A DNA stretch of 64,000 bases from Myotis daubentonii. Its lineage: Eukaryota; Chordata; Mammalia; Chiroptera; Vespertilionidae. The translations under genes and the position numbers were made by a program. The notes beneath the pieces are model-generated. The model searched no databases and was not told where the DNA came from. It saw only the letters and a list, made by a program, of their open reading frames with translations. The DNA lies in NCBI RefSeq assembly GCF_963259705.1, contig NC_081844.1, forward strand, positions 42,969,341 through 43,033,340, read 5' to 3'. Below are positions 33,589 through 43,495 of this stretch, in pieces (within the stretch, counting starts at the first letter, position 1; every line of letters begins with the position of its first letter).

Positions 33589-33811
33589 TTTTTTTTTTTT
33601 AATATATTTTATTGATTTTCTACAGAGAGAAAGGGAAAGGGATAGAGAGTTAGAAACATCGATGAGAGAGAAACATCGATCAGCTGCCTCCTGCACACTC
33701 CCTACTGGGGATGTGCCCGCAACCAAGGTACATGCCCTTGACTGGAATCGAACCTGGGACCCTTGAGTCCGCAGGCTGACGTTCTATCCACTGAGCCAAA
33801 CCAGTTAGGGC
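33589..33811 (-). mobile_element. Ves SINE
   Basis: Antisense copy with head complement GAGCCAAACCAGTTAGGGC. TSD TTGGCTGTCC (33579-33588) and TTGGCCGTCC (33812-33821). Confidence 0.93.
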
Positions 33812-34084
33812 TTGGCCGTCCTCTTTTGTAAATGATTGTATTTTACCCGATTTGAATGTAAAAATCAGCTATTTCTAACAAATCAGTTGTAATAATGTGC
33901 TCTCCCTTTTTTTCATTTATCAAATAAAATACAAATAACTTTAAAATTAAGTTGATTGCATTGAATCAAGCATATATATAGTGTAAGTATGTCAAGCACA
34001 TATATATGTGTTTTCCAGAGTAGTCACCATTTCAAATATTCTATTCAGTTCTCCCACATATGGTCACAAAACTCCATTTGCTCA

Positions 34085-34230
34085 TTGATCAAATATTATT
34101 TGAGTGCGTACATTATGCCAGGCACAGCTCTAGACACTGAGGATATAGCAGGAAATAAAACAAACATGGTCCCTCTTCTCATTTTAATAGGAGAGATGCA
34201 ATATACAACAAAAACTAGATATCTAATAGA
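34085..34230 (-). mobile_element. L2 3' end, antisense
   Basis: AAATATTATTTGAGTGCGTA, TATGCCAGGCACAGCTCTAG and ATAAAACAAACATGGTCCCT match the antisense L2 3' end. Confidence 0.6.
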
Positions 34231-34630
34231 TTGTCATAGGTATGTGTATAGATTGATATGAAATAGACTATAAGTATATAAAGAAAAATAAAACAGAGTA
34301 AGCGGCTTTAGAGACTGTGGGAACATAAACATCAAAACATTTTTGTCAGACCATACATCTTAATATTTAGTTTAAAAAATTTAGTCGGGGGAAAAAAATG
34401 TCTGTTGTCGTTTTTTGCCAGTAGCGTTGGTGAAACCCCGGAAGGAGAAGTGAGCTCCCTCTGAGATCTCTTTGCAGAAATGACTGATTGGGTGATGACC
34501 TTAGACCTTATGTTCAGCTCAGAGAGGCCCAAGGTCTCATGCTATTCTCCACTCTGCTCTTATCTGGTACCACAATCGTAGAAGAATGAGAATAAGTGGA
34601 AAACAGCGGAAGGGTAAAAAGACAGAGTGA

Positions 34631-34873
34631 GCCCTGACCAGTTTTCTCAGTGGTTAGAGTGGCGGCCTGCTGACCAAAGGTTTGCAAGTTTAATTTATGG
34701 TCAAGGGCACATACCTTGGTTGCAGGTTCCCCAACCCTGGTACAGATGCATGTAGGAGGCAACCTGTTGATGTTTCTCACACGTCAGTGTTTCTCTCTCT
34801 CTTCCCCTCCTCCCTCCCTTCCACTCTCTCAAGAAATCGATGGAGGGAATATCTTTGGGTGAGGATTAAAAAG
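34631..34873 (+). mobile_element. Ves SINE
   Basis: Head CCCTGACCAGTTTTCTCAGT, degraded B-box, tail GGGTGAGGATTAAAAAG. A 15-bp flank AAAAAGACAGAGTGA (34616-34630) is repeated with two changes after the tail (to about 34889). Confidence 0.9.
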
Positions 34874-34889
34874 AAAAAGGATAGAGTGA

Positions 34890-35060
34890 GTGAGATGGTG
34901 GATTTTGAGGGTATGAAGTTTCAGTTATACAAGAAGTTTCTAGTGATCTGCTGTACAAGATTGTGCCTGTAGTTAACAATATTGTATTGTACACGTGAAC
35001 ATTTGTTGAGCATAGATATCATGTTAAATGTTCTTATCACAATAACATAAAATAAAAATT
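34890..35060 (+). mobile_element. L1M-like 3' UTR fragment
   Basis: GTGCCTGTAGTTAACAATAT, GTATTGTACACGTGAACATT and ATCATGTTAAATGTTCTTAT match the 3' UTR of old L1M families as recalled. Confidence 0.55.
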
Positions 35061-35237
35061 GAACAGGAGGAGTTAAATTTATATGATGGTAATAGATGTC
35101 CATACGATATAGACTTTTATACACTTAAATATCATCAGGTGCTTCAGATTTCACCATTATTTTCATTTATTTGGCACCTAAAAGATCTTATTAATCTTTA
35201 GGAGTCTTCTATTAAAAGGTTTTCCAAAGTGAGTGTA

Positions 35238-35290
35238 ATATGTAATGTTAACAATTCAGGGAGGTGGAGGATCAGTATGTATACACACAA
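35238..35290 (+). repeat. Short direct repeat, copy 1
   Basis: Shares TATGTAATG, AACAATTC and GAGGTGGAGGATCAGT with 36384-36436 in the same order, about 90% identical by eye over 50 bp. Beyond this both sides also share an AACATGAGCCC motif at unequal spacing. It may be a fragment of an unrecognised repeat. Confidence 0.6.
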
Positions 35291-36383
35291 TTTTGAATAT
35301 GGGTCATAGGTAGGAAGGGATGAGAAGATGAGGTACCATCACAATAAGGGAGGAAAGACACATGTTAACTTACACAGAAAGGCCATTATTTTTGCCGGCT
35401 CCCAGGTAGAACATGAGCCCAGTCCTGGTTCTGCCCTCATCCTGGAGCAGCGACAGGGGGAACTGGCCCACCATGGGTCACTCAGCATAGCAGGGCTTTA
35501 TGTTTTAATTGTGACGGGAGAGAAAGAGATCGAAGTTCTGTTTCTTCTGTAAAACAAGAGGAGTGGAATGAATGATCTCTAAACGTCCAGATTTAATAGT
35601 GAAATAGGGCTGTGGTCTCAAACCATTGTAAAGAAATACTTGGCATCCCAGTGGAAGGATTGAGCATTTCTGAACGGCGTGCCTATGAACACTCAGGATA
35701 TACCATATGTGATTTTCCTGATTACCTGGGCTGGGCTACATCTCAGATTTAATTTATCAAGAAAAGAATACAGCTCCCTTCTTTCCCTAGAGCGAATGTG
35801 TGATTATAGAGACAGGAAGGGTCACTGGTAGGTGAAACTCTTCCTCCGGCTAGTGAGGGAAAATGCTAATTTTGAAAGCAATGGTTTGTTCGTTTAGGTT
35901 AGAGTTTAAAAGTTGAGAAATAAAAGTGTCTAAAAGTGTTGGGTTTAAGTTGTTTGAAGGGGTTATGTTAAAGTTGTTGATGTTGATAAAGATGAAAATC
36001 ATGAGTGCCTGAGTTTGTTTCATACACACACTGATGGAATCTGATGTAAAGAATGTATATATTTTTTACCATATCACGTTGTCTGTGAGGGCTTTTACTG
36101 AATCTTACTGACTTCAGTAGGCAACAACCAAAGGCTGGACCAACAAACAACGACAGAAAACCAAGTTGGGGTGGGTGAGGGGAACCCCAGGAATCCAAGT
36201 CCTAGCTGGCCCAGACTTACGCTGGGTTGGTCTGCAGACTGAACGCTCATTCTTTTCGGTCCCCACTTTTGCTCTGAAGCTCCACACAAATGTAGCCGGG
36301 GAAGGGCCGTTCACTGGAGTAGTTAACATTCCTCTGGTTGTGGCAGTGTGTTAAGCTGTAGTGTTATTATTGTAACTGGCTAA

Positions 36384-36436
36384 TTATGTAATGTCAACAA
36401 TTCCGTGAGGTGGAGGATCAGTGTTTACACAAGCGG
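36384..36436 (+). repeat. Short direct repeat, copy 2
   Basis: Partner of 35238-35290, about 1,145 bp downstream in the same orientation. Confidence 0.6.
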
Positions 36437-36723
36437 GACTTGGAACATGAGCCCTGAGACTCTCCGGTTTGGGCACATTTTTCTCGTATGCAAGTTTTTA
36501 GTTTTAACTTCTTTTTTTCCCTCCCCTCCCCTCATACTACGTTATTCTTTCTGGATAATCCCTTCCCAAATTGGGACACAGTGAATTGGAACCTAGAAAG
36601 GAAAGAATCGGTTAAGGCTTGGGTCCCGTTTTGCTGCATTTGCTTCTTTTGCCTCGGCTGTTGCACAGATGGTCTGGCTTCGGTGGTTCAGCCTGAGAAC
36701 CACAAGTTTTCCTTGAATTCTGC

Positions 36724-36782
36724 TTGCCCTTCTATGCACTGTGTGTGCCCCTCTATGCAATGGGTATGCCCAGGGCTTATGC
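36724..36782 (+). repeat. Imperfect 21-bp tandem repeat, about 2.7 copies
   Basis: Two units begin GCCCTTCTATGCA and GCCCCTCTATGCA 21 bp apart, and a third partial unit starts GCCCAGGGC. Being a multiple of three, it yields a CPSMHCV/CPSMQWV peptide repeat in a 135-codon frame at 36488-36895. Confidence 0.6.
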
Positions 36783-37317
36783 AGATTTCCGTTGCACTAA
36801 ATTTAAGGCATTCGGTCTATTCACACCTCCCTCTAAAAAGCTTAGTGCAGGATGGAAATCCAGAGGATTTGCGTTCACACTGTAATTTACCGTGATTACG
36901 AAGGCTTCTGGTATGACTTAGTGGGTGGAACAGCATGTCTTAGGAAAAAAATACATAATTCTGACAAGATGCTTTTTGAAAAGTCCAACCAGCTGTTTCA
37001 AGTAGAACACTGTAAAATTTATTCAAAGTCAATTTTATTTCACTTGGAAGCAAATGTAGTTCAAAGAATGAGCTAAAGTAAACAGTGAAATTTAACTCAC
37101 TCCAAGTTTGTGCAGTGTTGTCTTTGTACAGGGCTTTCAGCAGCTTTCTTTTCTGTTGTCAGGCTGTGTGCACCCTTCTCCTGAGTTATCCTTGCATAAC
37201 CCGAGTGCTGCGGGAAGTTCCTCAGAGAGGGATGTGATGGAAGGCTGGGTCTGTCCCTCGGGGCCTTGGGCAGTAGACTGGCCAAGGGATGAGAATGTGG
37301 GATATTGATTCACATAG

Positions 37318-37782
37318 TGAATTAATTTTCTTTGGCCCCTAAAACAAATGACCATGAACGTAGTGACTTAAGCAACACACATTCATTATAATTTTGTAGG
37401 TCAGAAGCCCCACACGGGTCTCCCTGGCCTGAAATCAAGGCATAGGGAGGGCTTTGCTGCTTTCTGGATGCTCTAGGAGAGAACCCGTTTTCTTGCGTTT
37501 TCCATGGTCTGGAGGCTGCTCACGTTCCTTGGCGGGTGGTCTTCCATCTCATAGCCAGTAACGATGCATCTCCGCACCAGTGTTCACAGCCTGCAGGGTT
37601 CCTCCATAGACCCATCAGCCTCTGACCGAACTCGGCTGGGACTGTTTTCTGAATCTAAGGGCCCTGTGACTACATTCGGCCCATCTAGGTTATCTAGGAT
37701 AGCCTGCCCATCTCAAAGTCCTTCACTTCATCCCACGTGCAGAGTCACTTTTGCCATAAAGGAACATCTTCTCAGGTGTTAG
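37318..37782 (-). mobile_element. MaLR (MLT1-like) LTR
   Basis: Antisense LTR with AATTTTGTAGGTCAGAAGCC, CTGGCCTGAAATCAAGG, CTCTAGGAGAGAACCCG and GTGACTACATTCGGCCC in the order expected of MLT1. Confidence 0.75.
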
Positions 37783-37905
37783 GGTCCTGGCTTTGCCACG
37801 AACCAGCTGTGTGATTTTGGGCATTCGGCTCTCCTTTCTGTCCTGATGTGTGTGAGTTGGGCTGAAAATCCTATGGGTCCCTTTCAGCCCCAACATCCTA
37901 GGATT
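37783..37905 (+). mobile_element. MIR-family SINE
   Basis: TGGCTTTGCCACGAACCAGC, TGTGTGATTTTGGGCATTCG then CCCTTTCAGCCCCAACATCC matches MIR/MIR3 in sense orientation. It directly follows an MaLR LTR. Confidence 0.6.
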
Positions 37906-39383
37906 GTGTGCCTCAAACAGGGGCAGGTTCAGAGTTACTAAGTGTTTAAAAAAAAAACCACAAAAACTTTCAAGAATGTCATCTGTGAGAACCCAAGGTC
38001 TTACACCTTTATCACCTTTGAGTATCTGTGTATATATTCACATTATACTTATATGCAATGTTTTCCATTCGAATATACAGGGAACTGTGACTGTGAAGTA
38101 CATAGTTTAACCCCTTACCTCCATAGAAACCTGTTTACATATATCTAAGGAATTTGAAAGTATAGAGGTATTTTAAAACATTTGAATATTTAAAAATAGT
38201 AGATCACACAGCTAATGCACAGTTAACATGTCCCTCACTGTAAAATTGTTAACATGTAAAATAGCTTGTATTAGACTAATCCCTTTAGTGTTATGGACAT
38301 ACACAATGGGTTATGAATGTTCTTTTTTGTTTATTTAATGAACTTTTATTGCATTTACAAATGTATTGTGTGCTCGGTAAAATCAGTGTGGGGATCTTTT
38401 AGAGTTTAATTTCATAACTTCTCTTTGTTTCTGTTCTTGCAAGTGTTGTCCTTTGTTTAGTTGATGTCATCTTATTTAATTAGAGGATGAAAAAATATCT
38501 CCTTTGGTACAAGTGGGTGTTTATAAAGTAAAATTCTCTAGGGTACAAGCTGAGGAAATCTTTAGGAAAAGATCTCTGTTTTATAAAAGAATTTTAAATT
38601 GGAGGACAAAGAGGTAAGCAAAATCCTAATTGTGAGTACACTTGTGACTAACAGGCAGCTATGTGCAGGGGTTGACATAGGATGGCATAACATCCTTGAT
38701 TTCTTTTACAATTGAATTCCAATTTAAGTGCTATTCTTAAGACGGCTTGTCATCCCTTAAATGTAACTGGCTAACACTGCTTTTGAAGAGTTGTAAAAAA
38801 ATCACCATTCAGTGTTCCTTGCTGTGGTTTTGAAGTGGGTGTTTAGATAAAAAAAGGAAATGTGTCTTGGAAGAATAGTGATGAGAAGAAGAAGGGACCT
38901 ATAAGCCCCACCCACATTGACCATTTTCTGGGCAGCATAATGACAGATGCTTAGCCAGCCTGCACTGGTTTACTGCTGTTGACCAGGAGCTCATTATTGG
39001 AAAATTTCTTCCATACATTGGAAGAGAGCTTGGTGCATTGTAACTTCCCCCTGTTGTTACCTTATCTTTTATTCAAGCTGCTGTTAAGGCAGGTCTCCTG
39101 TAGTTTCCTGTGCCTGTGTGACTGGCTTTAAACAATGAAATGCACAAGTTTATGTTCATCCCAGTAAATATTTCTTTTGTTTGTCCCATATCAATTATCG
39201 GTGAAAATCTTTCAAAAGTCTTTTTCTGTCATCCAGAATATTAGTTAGCTCACCCTTCTAGGATTGTGTTACTAGCAAATTAATCATGCCCTAAATACCT
39301 TCATTCAATTTATTAATAAAAGTGCTGGACATCTCAAAGGGTAGACAATGGTTACTTTCTGTTGACTCATTCATTTTACCAAT
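37906..39383. other. Unassigned intronic sequence
   Basis: AT-rich, no repeat recognised over about 1.5 kb. Confidence 0.55.
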
Positions 39384-39745
39384 GTCTTAGTCAATTCGGG
39401 CTACTATAACAATAAACAGACCGGTGGCTTACACAACAGACATTTATTTCTTATAATTCTGGAGGGTGGAAAGTTAAAGATCAAGGTTATGGCAGATTCT
39501 GTGAGGACCTTTTTTCTGGCTAGGAGGTGGCCACCTTCTTGCATGGCTTTTTCTTGGTGCACATGTGTGGGGAGAGAGGAAGAGGAAGCAAGCTCTCTGG
39601 TGTTTCCTCATATAACAACACTAATACCATTGTGAGAGCTCCAAACCTAATTATCTCCTAAAGGCCTCGCCTCCAAATACCATCACATTGAAGATTAGGG
39701 TGTCAACATAGGAATTTTGAGCTGGACATTAATATTCTGTTCATA
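39384..39745 (-). mobile_element. MaLR (MLT1A/MSTD-like) LTR
   Basis: Antisense LTR: CTTAGTCAATTCGGGCTACT, GACATTTATTTCTTATAATT, GGGTGGAAAGTTAAAGATCA, CCTCGCCTCCAAATACCATC. The same LTR type recurs at 52105-52690. Confidence 0.75.
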
Positions 39746-39854
39746 AAAACCAACATGCAGTGCCCACAACTTGGATAGATACTTATAGGCATAGACCTGG
39801 GATCCTTCCTTGAACAAGACAAACTCACTGTCTTTTAGACCTTATGGTCTAGTG

Positions 39855-40037
39855 CAGTGGTCGGCAAACTCATTAGTCAACAGAGTCAAATATCAACAGT
39901 ACAACGATTGAAATTCCTTTTGAGAGCCGAATTTTTAAAACTTAAACGATATAGGTAGGTACATTGTTATTAGCTCAATTAGGGTACTCCTAAGGCTTAG
40001 GAAGAGCCACACTAAAGGGGCCAAAAAGCCGCATGTG
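39855..40037 (+). mobile_element. Short hAT (CAGTGGTCGGCAAAC type), 3' end missing
   Basis: Starts CAGTGGTCGGCAAACTC and continues through the characteristic GATATAGGTAGGTACATTG interior to an AAGCCGCATGTG segment. The expected terminal GTTTGCCGACCACTG is absent and no matching TSD is seen at the right, so the 3' end was lost. Confidence 0.7.
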
Positions 40038-40044
40038 AGCAGGG

Positions 40045-41035
40045 TCCCAAGTGCAAGGTGAGGAGATTATGGTGGGTTCTGGTTGTTTGAGGCTGTTTTG
40101 ATACAGTTAGGGGAGGATTGTATGGGGTGACATTGGAGTAGAGACCTGAACAGTGAGCAAGGATAAACCTGTAAAGAATATTGTGGGCTTAGGAAAAATG
40201 AGAAAAAGATCCTGAAGCAGAGAAGAGCCTGGAGTGGCCATGAGCCTCAGCAAAGCCAATCATAGGCCAACAGTAGTTGGAGGTTAAGGGGTGAAAGAAA
40301 TTGGAGAGAGCGAGCCAGAAAGGTAAGCAGGGGCCAGATTTTAGAAAGCCTTGGGGACCATGGGGAGGAGCTTGTGTTTTATTGTAAGTGGGAGGGAAAG
40401 CCATTGGGAGGTTATCAGGCAATAGTGTGGACAACAGGCGCTAGGTGTTTATGACCGACAATATATAGAGAGTGTTGCCTTGGTTTAGGCTGGTAGCAGT
40501 GGAAGTTGTAATATATGGACTGGTTTGGGATAGATTTTGAAGGTAGAGAGCCAGCAGGCTTGCTGGATGTGGGATGTGGAAGATCAGGAATGGAAGCATC
40601 ATGGTAAAGGTTAGTGTTTGTACCCAAGCAGCTGCTAGCTGAATTTGTGGGGCCTTTTACCCAAATGGGAAAAACTGGTAGAGGATTGGTTTTGATGGAG
40701 GCCTTTGGAAATCAAGAGGTCTGTTTTAGCCCGGTGGGTGTGGCTCATTGGTTTAGCATAGACCCATGAACCAAAAGGTCACTGGGTCAATTCCGGTCAG
40801 GGCATATGCCCGGGTTGTGAGCTCGATCCCCAGTAGAAGTGCAGGAGGCAGCCAATCGGATGTTCCTCTCTAAAAATCAATGAAAACATTTTTTTAAAAA
40901 GAGGTCTATTTCAGACCAGTCAACTTGGAGACGCCTATTAAATATTCAAGAGGAGATGTGGAGTAGGTGCTTGGAGTGCATGGGAGAGGCGGCAGCTGAG
41001 GTCAGGCCTGGGAGACATCAGTGTGTCAGGTCTTA
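40045..41035 (-). mobile_element. L2 LINE, antisense, split by a Ves SINE
   Basis: Antisense L2 ORF/3' sequence: GGGGCCAGATTTTAGAAAGC, TGTTTTATTGTAAGTGGGAG, AGCCATTGGGAGG, GAAGGTAGAGAGCCAGCAGG, and after the SINE ACTTGGAGACGCCTATTAAA. The SINE occupies 40730-40898. Several hundred bases of the L2 reverse-transcriptase side are recognisable, but none is open. Confidence 0.75.
40730..40898 (+). mobile_element. Ves SINE, body shortened, inserted in L2
   Basis: Head CCGGTGGGTGTGGCTCATTG with B-box GGTCAATTCC; the CT-rich body is shorter than in other copies. A 16-bp TSD, AAGAGGTCTGTTTTAG (40714-40729) and AAGAGGTCTATTTCAG (40899-40914), differs at two bases. It splits an antisense L2. Confidence 0.92.
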
Positions 41036-41039
41036 GCCC

Positions 41040-41182
41040 TTTATGTGAAAATCATTAAGGAACTTTTTAAAAATCTATACTTCTGACCCAACCCCGGAAA
41101 TTTTTATTTAATTGGTTTGGGGTGAGGCTTTAAAAGAAGAAAAACTCCCTAGTTGATCCTAATTATGCAGCCAGAGTTGGTA
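41040..41182 (+). mobile_element. Old hAT-Charlie remnant (MER5-like)
   Basis: The segment with TTTAATTGGTTTGGGGTGAGGC followed by AACTCCCTAGTTGATCCTAATTATGCAGCCAGAGTTGG (shown in parts) resembles the right half of MER5A. The terminal CCACTG is eroded. Assigned from memory of the consensus. Confidence 0.5.
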
Positions 41183-43245
41183 ACAGGTGGTATAAATGGT
41201 TTTAAAAGGATGAGATCCCCTTGGGAGTGAATTTAAAGCGAAAAGAGAAACTTTGAGCACTAGAGCAACTGGGGAAGAAGAAACAGAAGCCATAGATCTA
41301 TACCTGTCTCCCTACATAAAATGACTTGGGAAATTAAACTGGAAGTAGAATGCTGTGTATCCTTAAAAGTCAGATCGGTGGTGGTGGTAGTGGGGTGTGC
41401 TCTTAGATTTTTAAAAGACATTGTGAGAAAAAGAGACATGCCTTTATTTTAAGCATCTTAAAATCTTATCTCTGGTTAATTAAGTTTTTGTGACTGCGGT
41501 TCTAAGAATTCATACACTGTCCACTTGCCATCTGCCCCTTCTTTAAAAACAGCTTGTAAATGACTGAATACTGGTAGTTTGAGTCACACTTTGGTTTCTT
41601 AAGTTTGCTTAAGAAGTAGATATTTTAGAAACTTGACGTGTTGAGAGACTTCCACGTATTTCACAAGTTCAGTACACAAACCCCTCTTGAATGGAGAGAA
41701 GGTATTTGCGCTTTTATTTAGTCTAAAGCTAACACACTTAGCTCTCAGGCTCCATGCACAGCGTCTCGGGATCGCCAGCTCCTAGACATACATTCTCAAG
41801 GTGATTAATCAAATCACAAGGTCTTGCAGAAGTAGGAAGCGTGATTGTGGAGACCGTTTATGTCCTTCCTCTCTTCTTTTTTTTTAAACAATTGGACTTA
41901 CCATATATATTTCTTCAGTAAGGAAATTTCTTTTTCCAGTAAAAAAATTAGTGCAGCAAACTAAAAGTCTGTATTTATTATAAAGATAGAGTCTTTACAA
42001 GGTGGGGTGCATAGTGGAAACGAAACCTTACTGATGTTCTATTGATATTCCAGTGCAAGAGTCAATTAGGAGTAACTTGGAGTGGGAGTAGGGATGTGTA
42101 TTTAGGTCTGTTTAGTTTTTCTTCTTTTCATTTTCTTTTAAAAGCTATTATGTGGTTGGTAAAGGAGACATTACTTGCATTTAGACTGCTTTATTTCTCA
42201 AGTTCGGTTGTGGGTACAGGGTTATCTTTTAAATTATTCATCTTTTGTATGCCTGAATTATTTAATAAACAAGAGACTCTATTAAAATTTATATTGAGTA
42301 CATTAGAATTTTACACACTGCATTCTTTTTTCTTAAACATTTTATTTTTAAAGTTATACCTGTTCCTGATAGAAAATATATAACCACACAGAAGATTCTA
42401 AAGTAAAAGTGTCCCTCCTCTCATACCATAGCCCCCTTTTGCCGAGCAAAGTGATTACACTAGTCTCTGTTCTTTAGTTCTTCTACCAGGTAGCTTTCCA
42501 ACCTCAAATAATATATATCTTATTTCTTGTTTTGTTTTGTTTTTTTGTTTAGGCTTTGACGATATCAATTTCAGATACCAAGTAAAAAAAAATGTAGTTT
42601 ATTTCTGTATACCACCTCCCCTTCCCTAACTCTGATTTTTGTTCAGTACAGTATTATTCTTTTTATGTTCTCAGAGTTTATAACATTCTATTCTATGGGT
42701 ATAATTAATTCTTCTTTGTTTTATGAGGAGATTGATTCTGAAAATTGAAACCCCATGAAAACAGCATTTGCAGGATTATGATTATATAAACACTCTTTAC
42801 TGCAGTGTGGTTGGCTCCATAAAGAAGGAACCATAACCCATGTCCGCAGATCCTGCCTCACTGCAAGTGGTGCCAATCCAGCCTCTAATCCCAGTGGTTC
42901 TTCTTTAAATTTCATTTCCATTTTCTTAGCCATCCATGTTTCTTCTATCACATGTCACCTCCCTAGGAGTCTTCTGTAGTTTCGGGGAGGTAAGTGGAAG
43001 ATACCTCCTTGGATAATTTTTTTTCCATTTGAAATGCACAGGGGATAAATTCTCTGAGATTTTTATGTGTTAAAAAATATGGGGTTTTGTTTTATTTTGT
43101 TGTCCATACACTTATTTAACAGTTTAGCTTGCTAAGTTTTCCTGATTCATGTTGCCTCAGAAATTTAAAGGCGTTGCTCTGTTCTCTTTAATCCATTATT
43201 ACTATCAAGAAATCAGATTCTAGTTCCATAACGGTAAACTCCTTT
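41183..43245. other. Unassigned intronic sequence
   Basis: AT-rich. T-rich sequence at 42320-42750 may be a decayed antisense LINE, but I cannot place it. Confidence 0.5.
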
Positions 43246-43253
43246 GGCCTAAT

Positions 43254-43487
43254 CAGTGATGGCGAACCTTTTGAGCTCGGCGTGTCAGCATTTTGAAAAA
43301 CCCTAACTTAACTCTGGTGCCATGTCACATATAGAAATTTTTTGATCTTTGCAACCATAGTAAAACAAAGATTTATATTTTTGATATTTATTTTATATAT
43401 TTAAATGCCATTTAACAAAGAAAAATCAACCAAAAAATGAGTTCGCGTGTCACCTCTGACACGCGTGTCATAGGTTCGCCATCACTG
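43254..43487 (+). mobile_element. Short non-autonomous hAT (CAGTGATGGCGAACC type), complete
   Basis: A 234-bp element with inverted ends CAGTGATGGCGAACC and GGTTCGCCATCACTG. The flanks read GGCCTAAT before and GCCTAAAT after, an approximate TSD with an extra A. It serves as the intact reference for the copy at 26108. Confidence 0.85.
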
Positions 43488-43495
43488 GCCTAAAT

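Larger units (their letters stand above)
35061..37317. other. Mostly unassigned intronic sequence
   Basis: Holds the two short direct repeats and the 21-bp tandem repeat. The 135-codon frame at 36488-36895, the longest on the + strand here, has no recognised domain. Confidence 0.5.
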
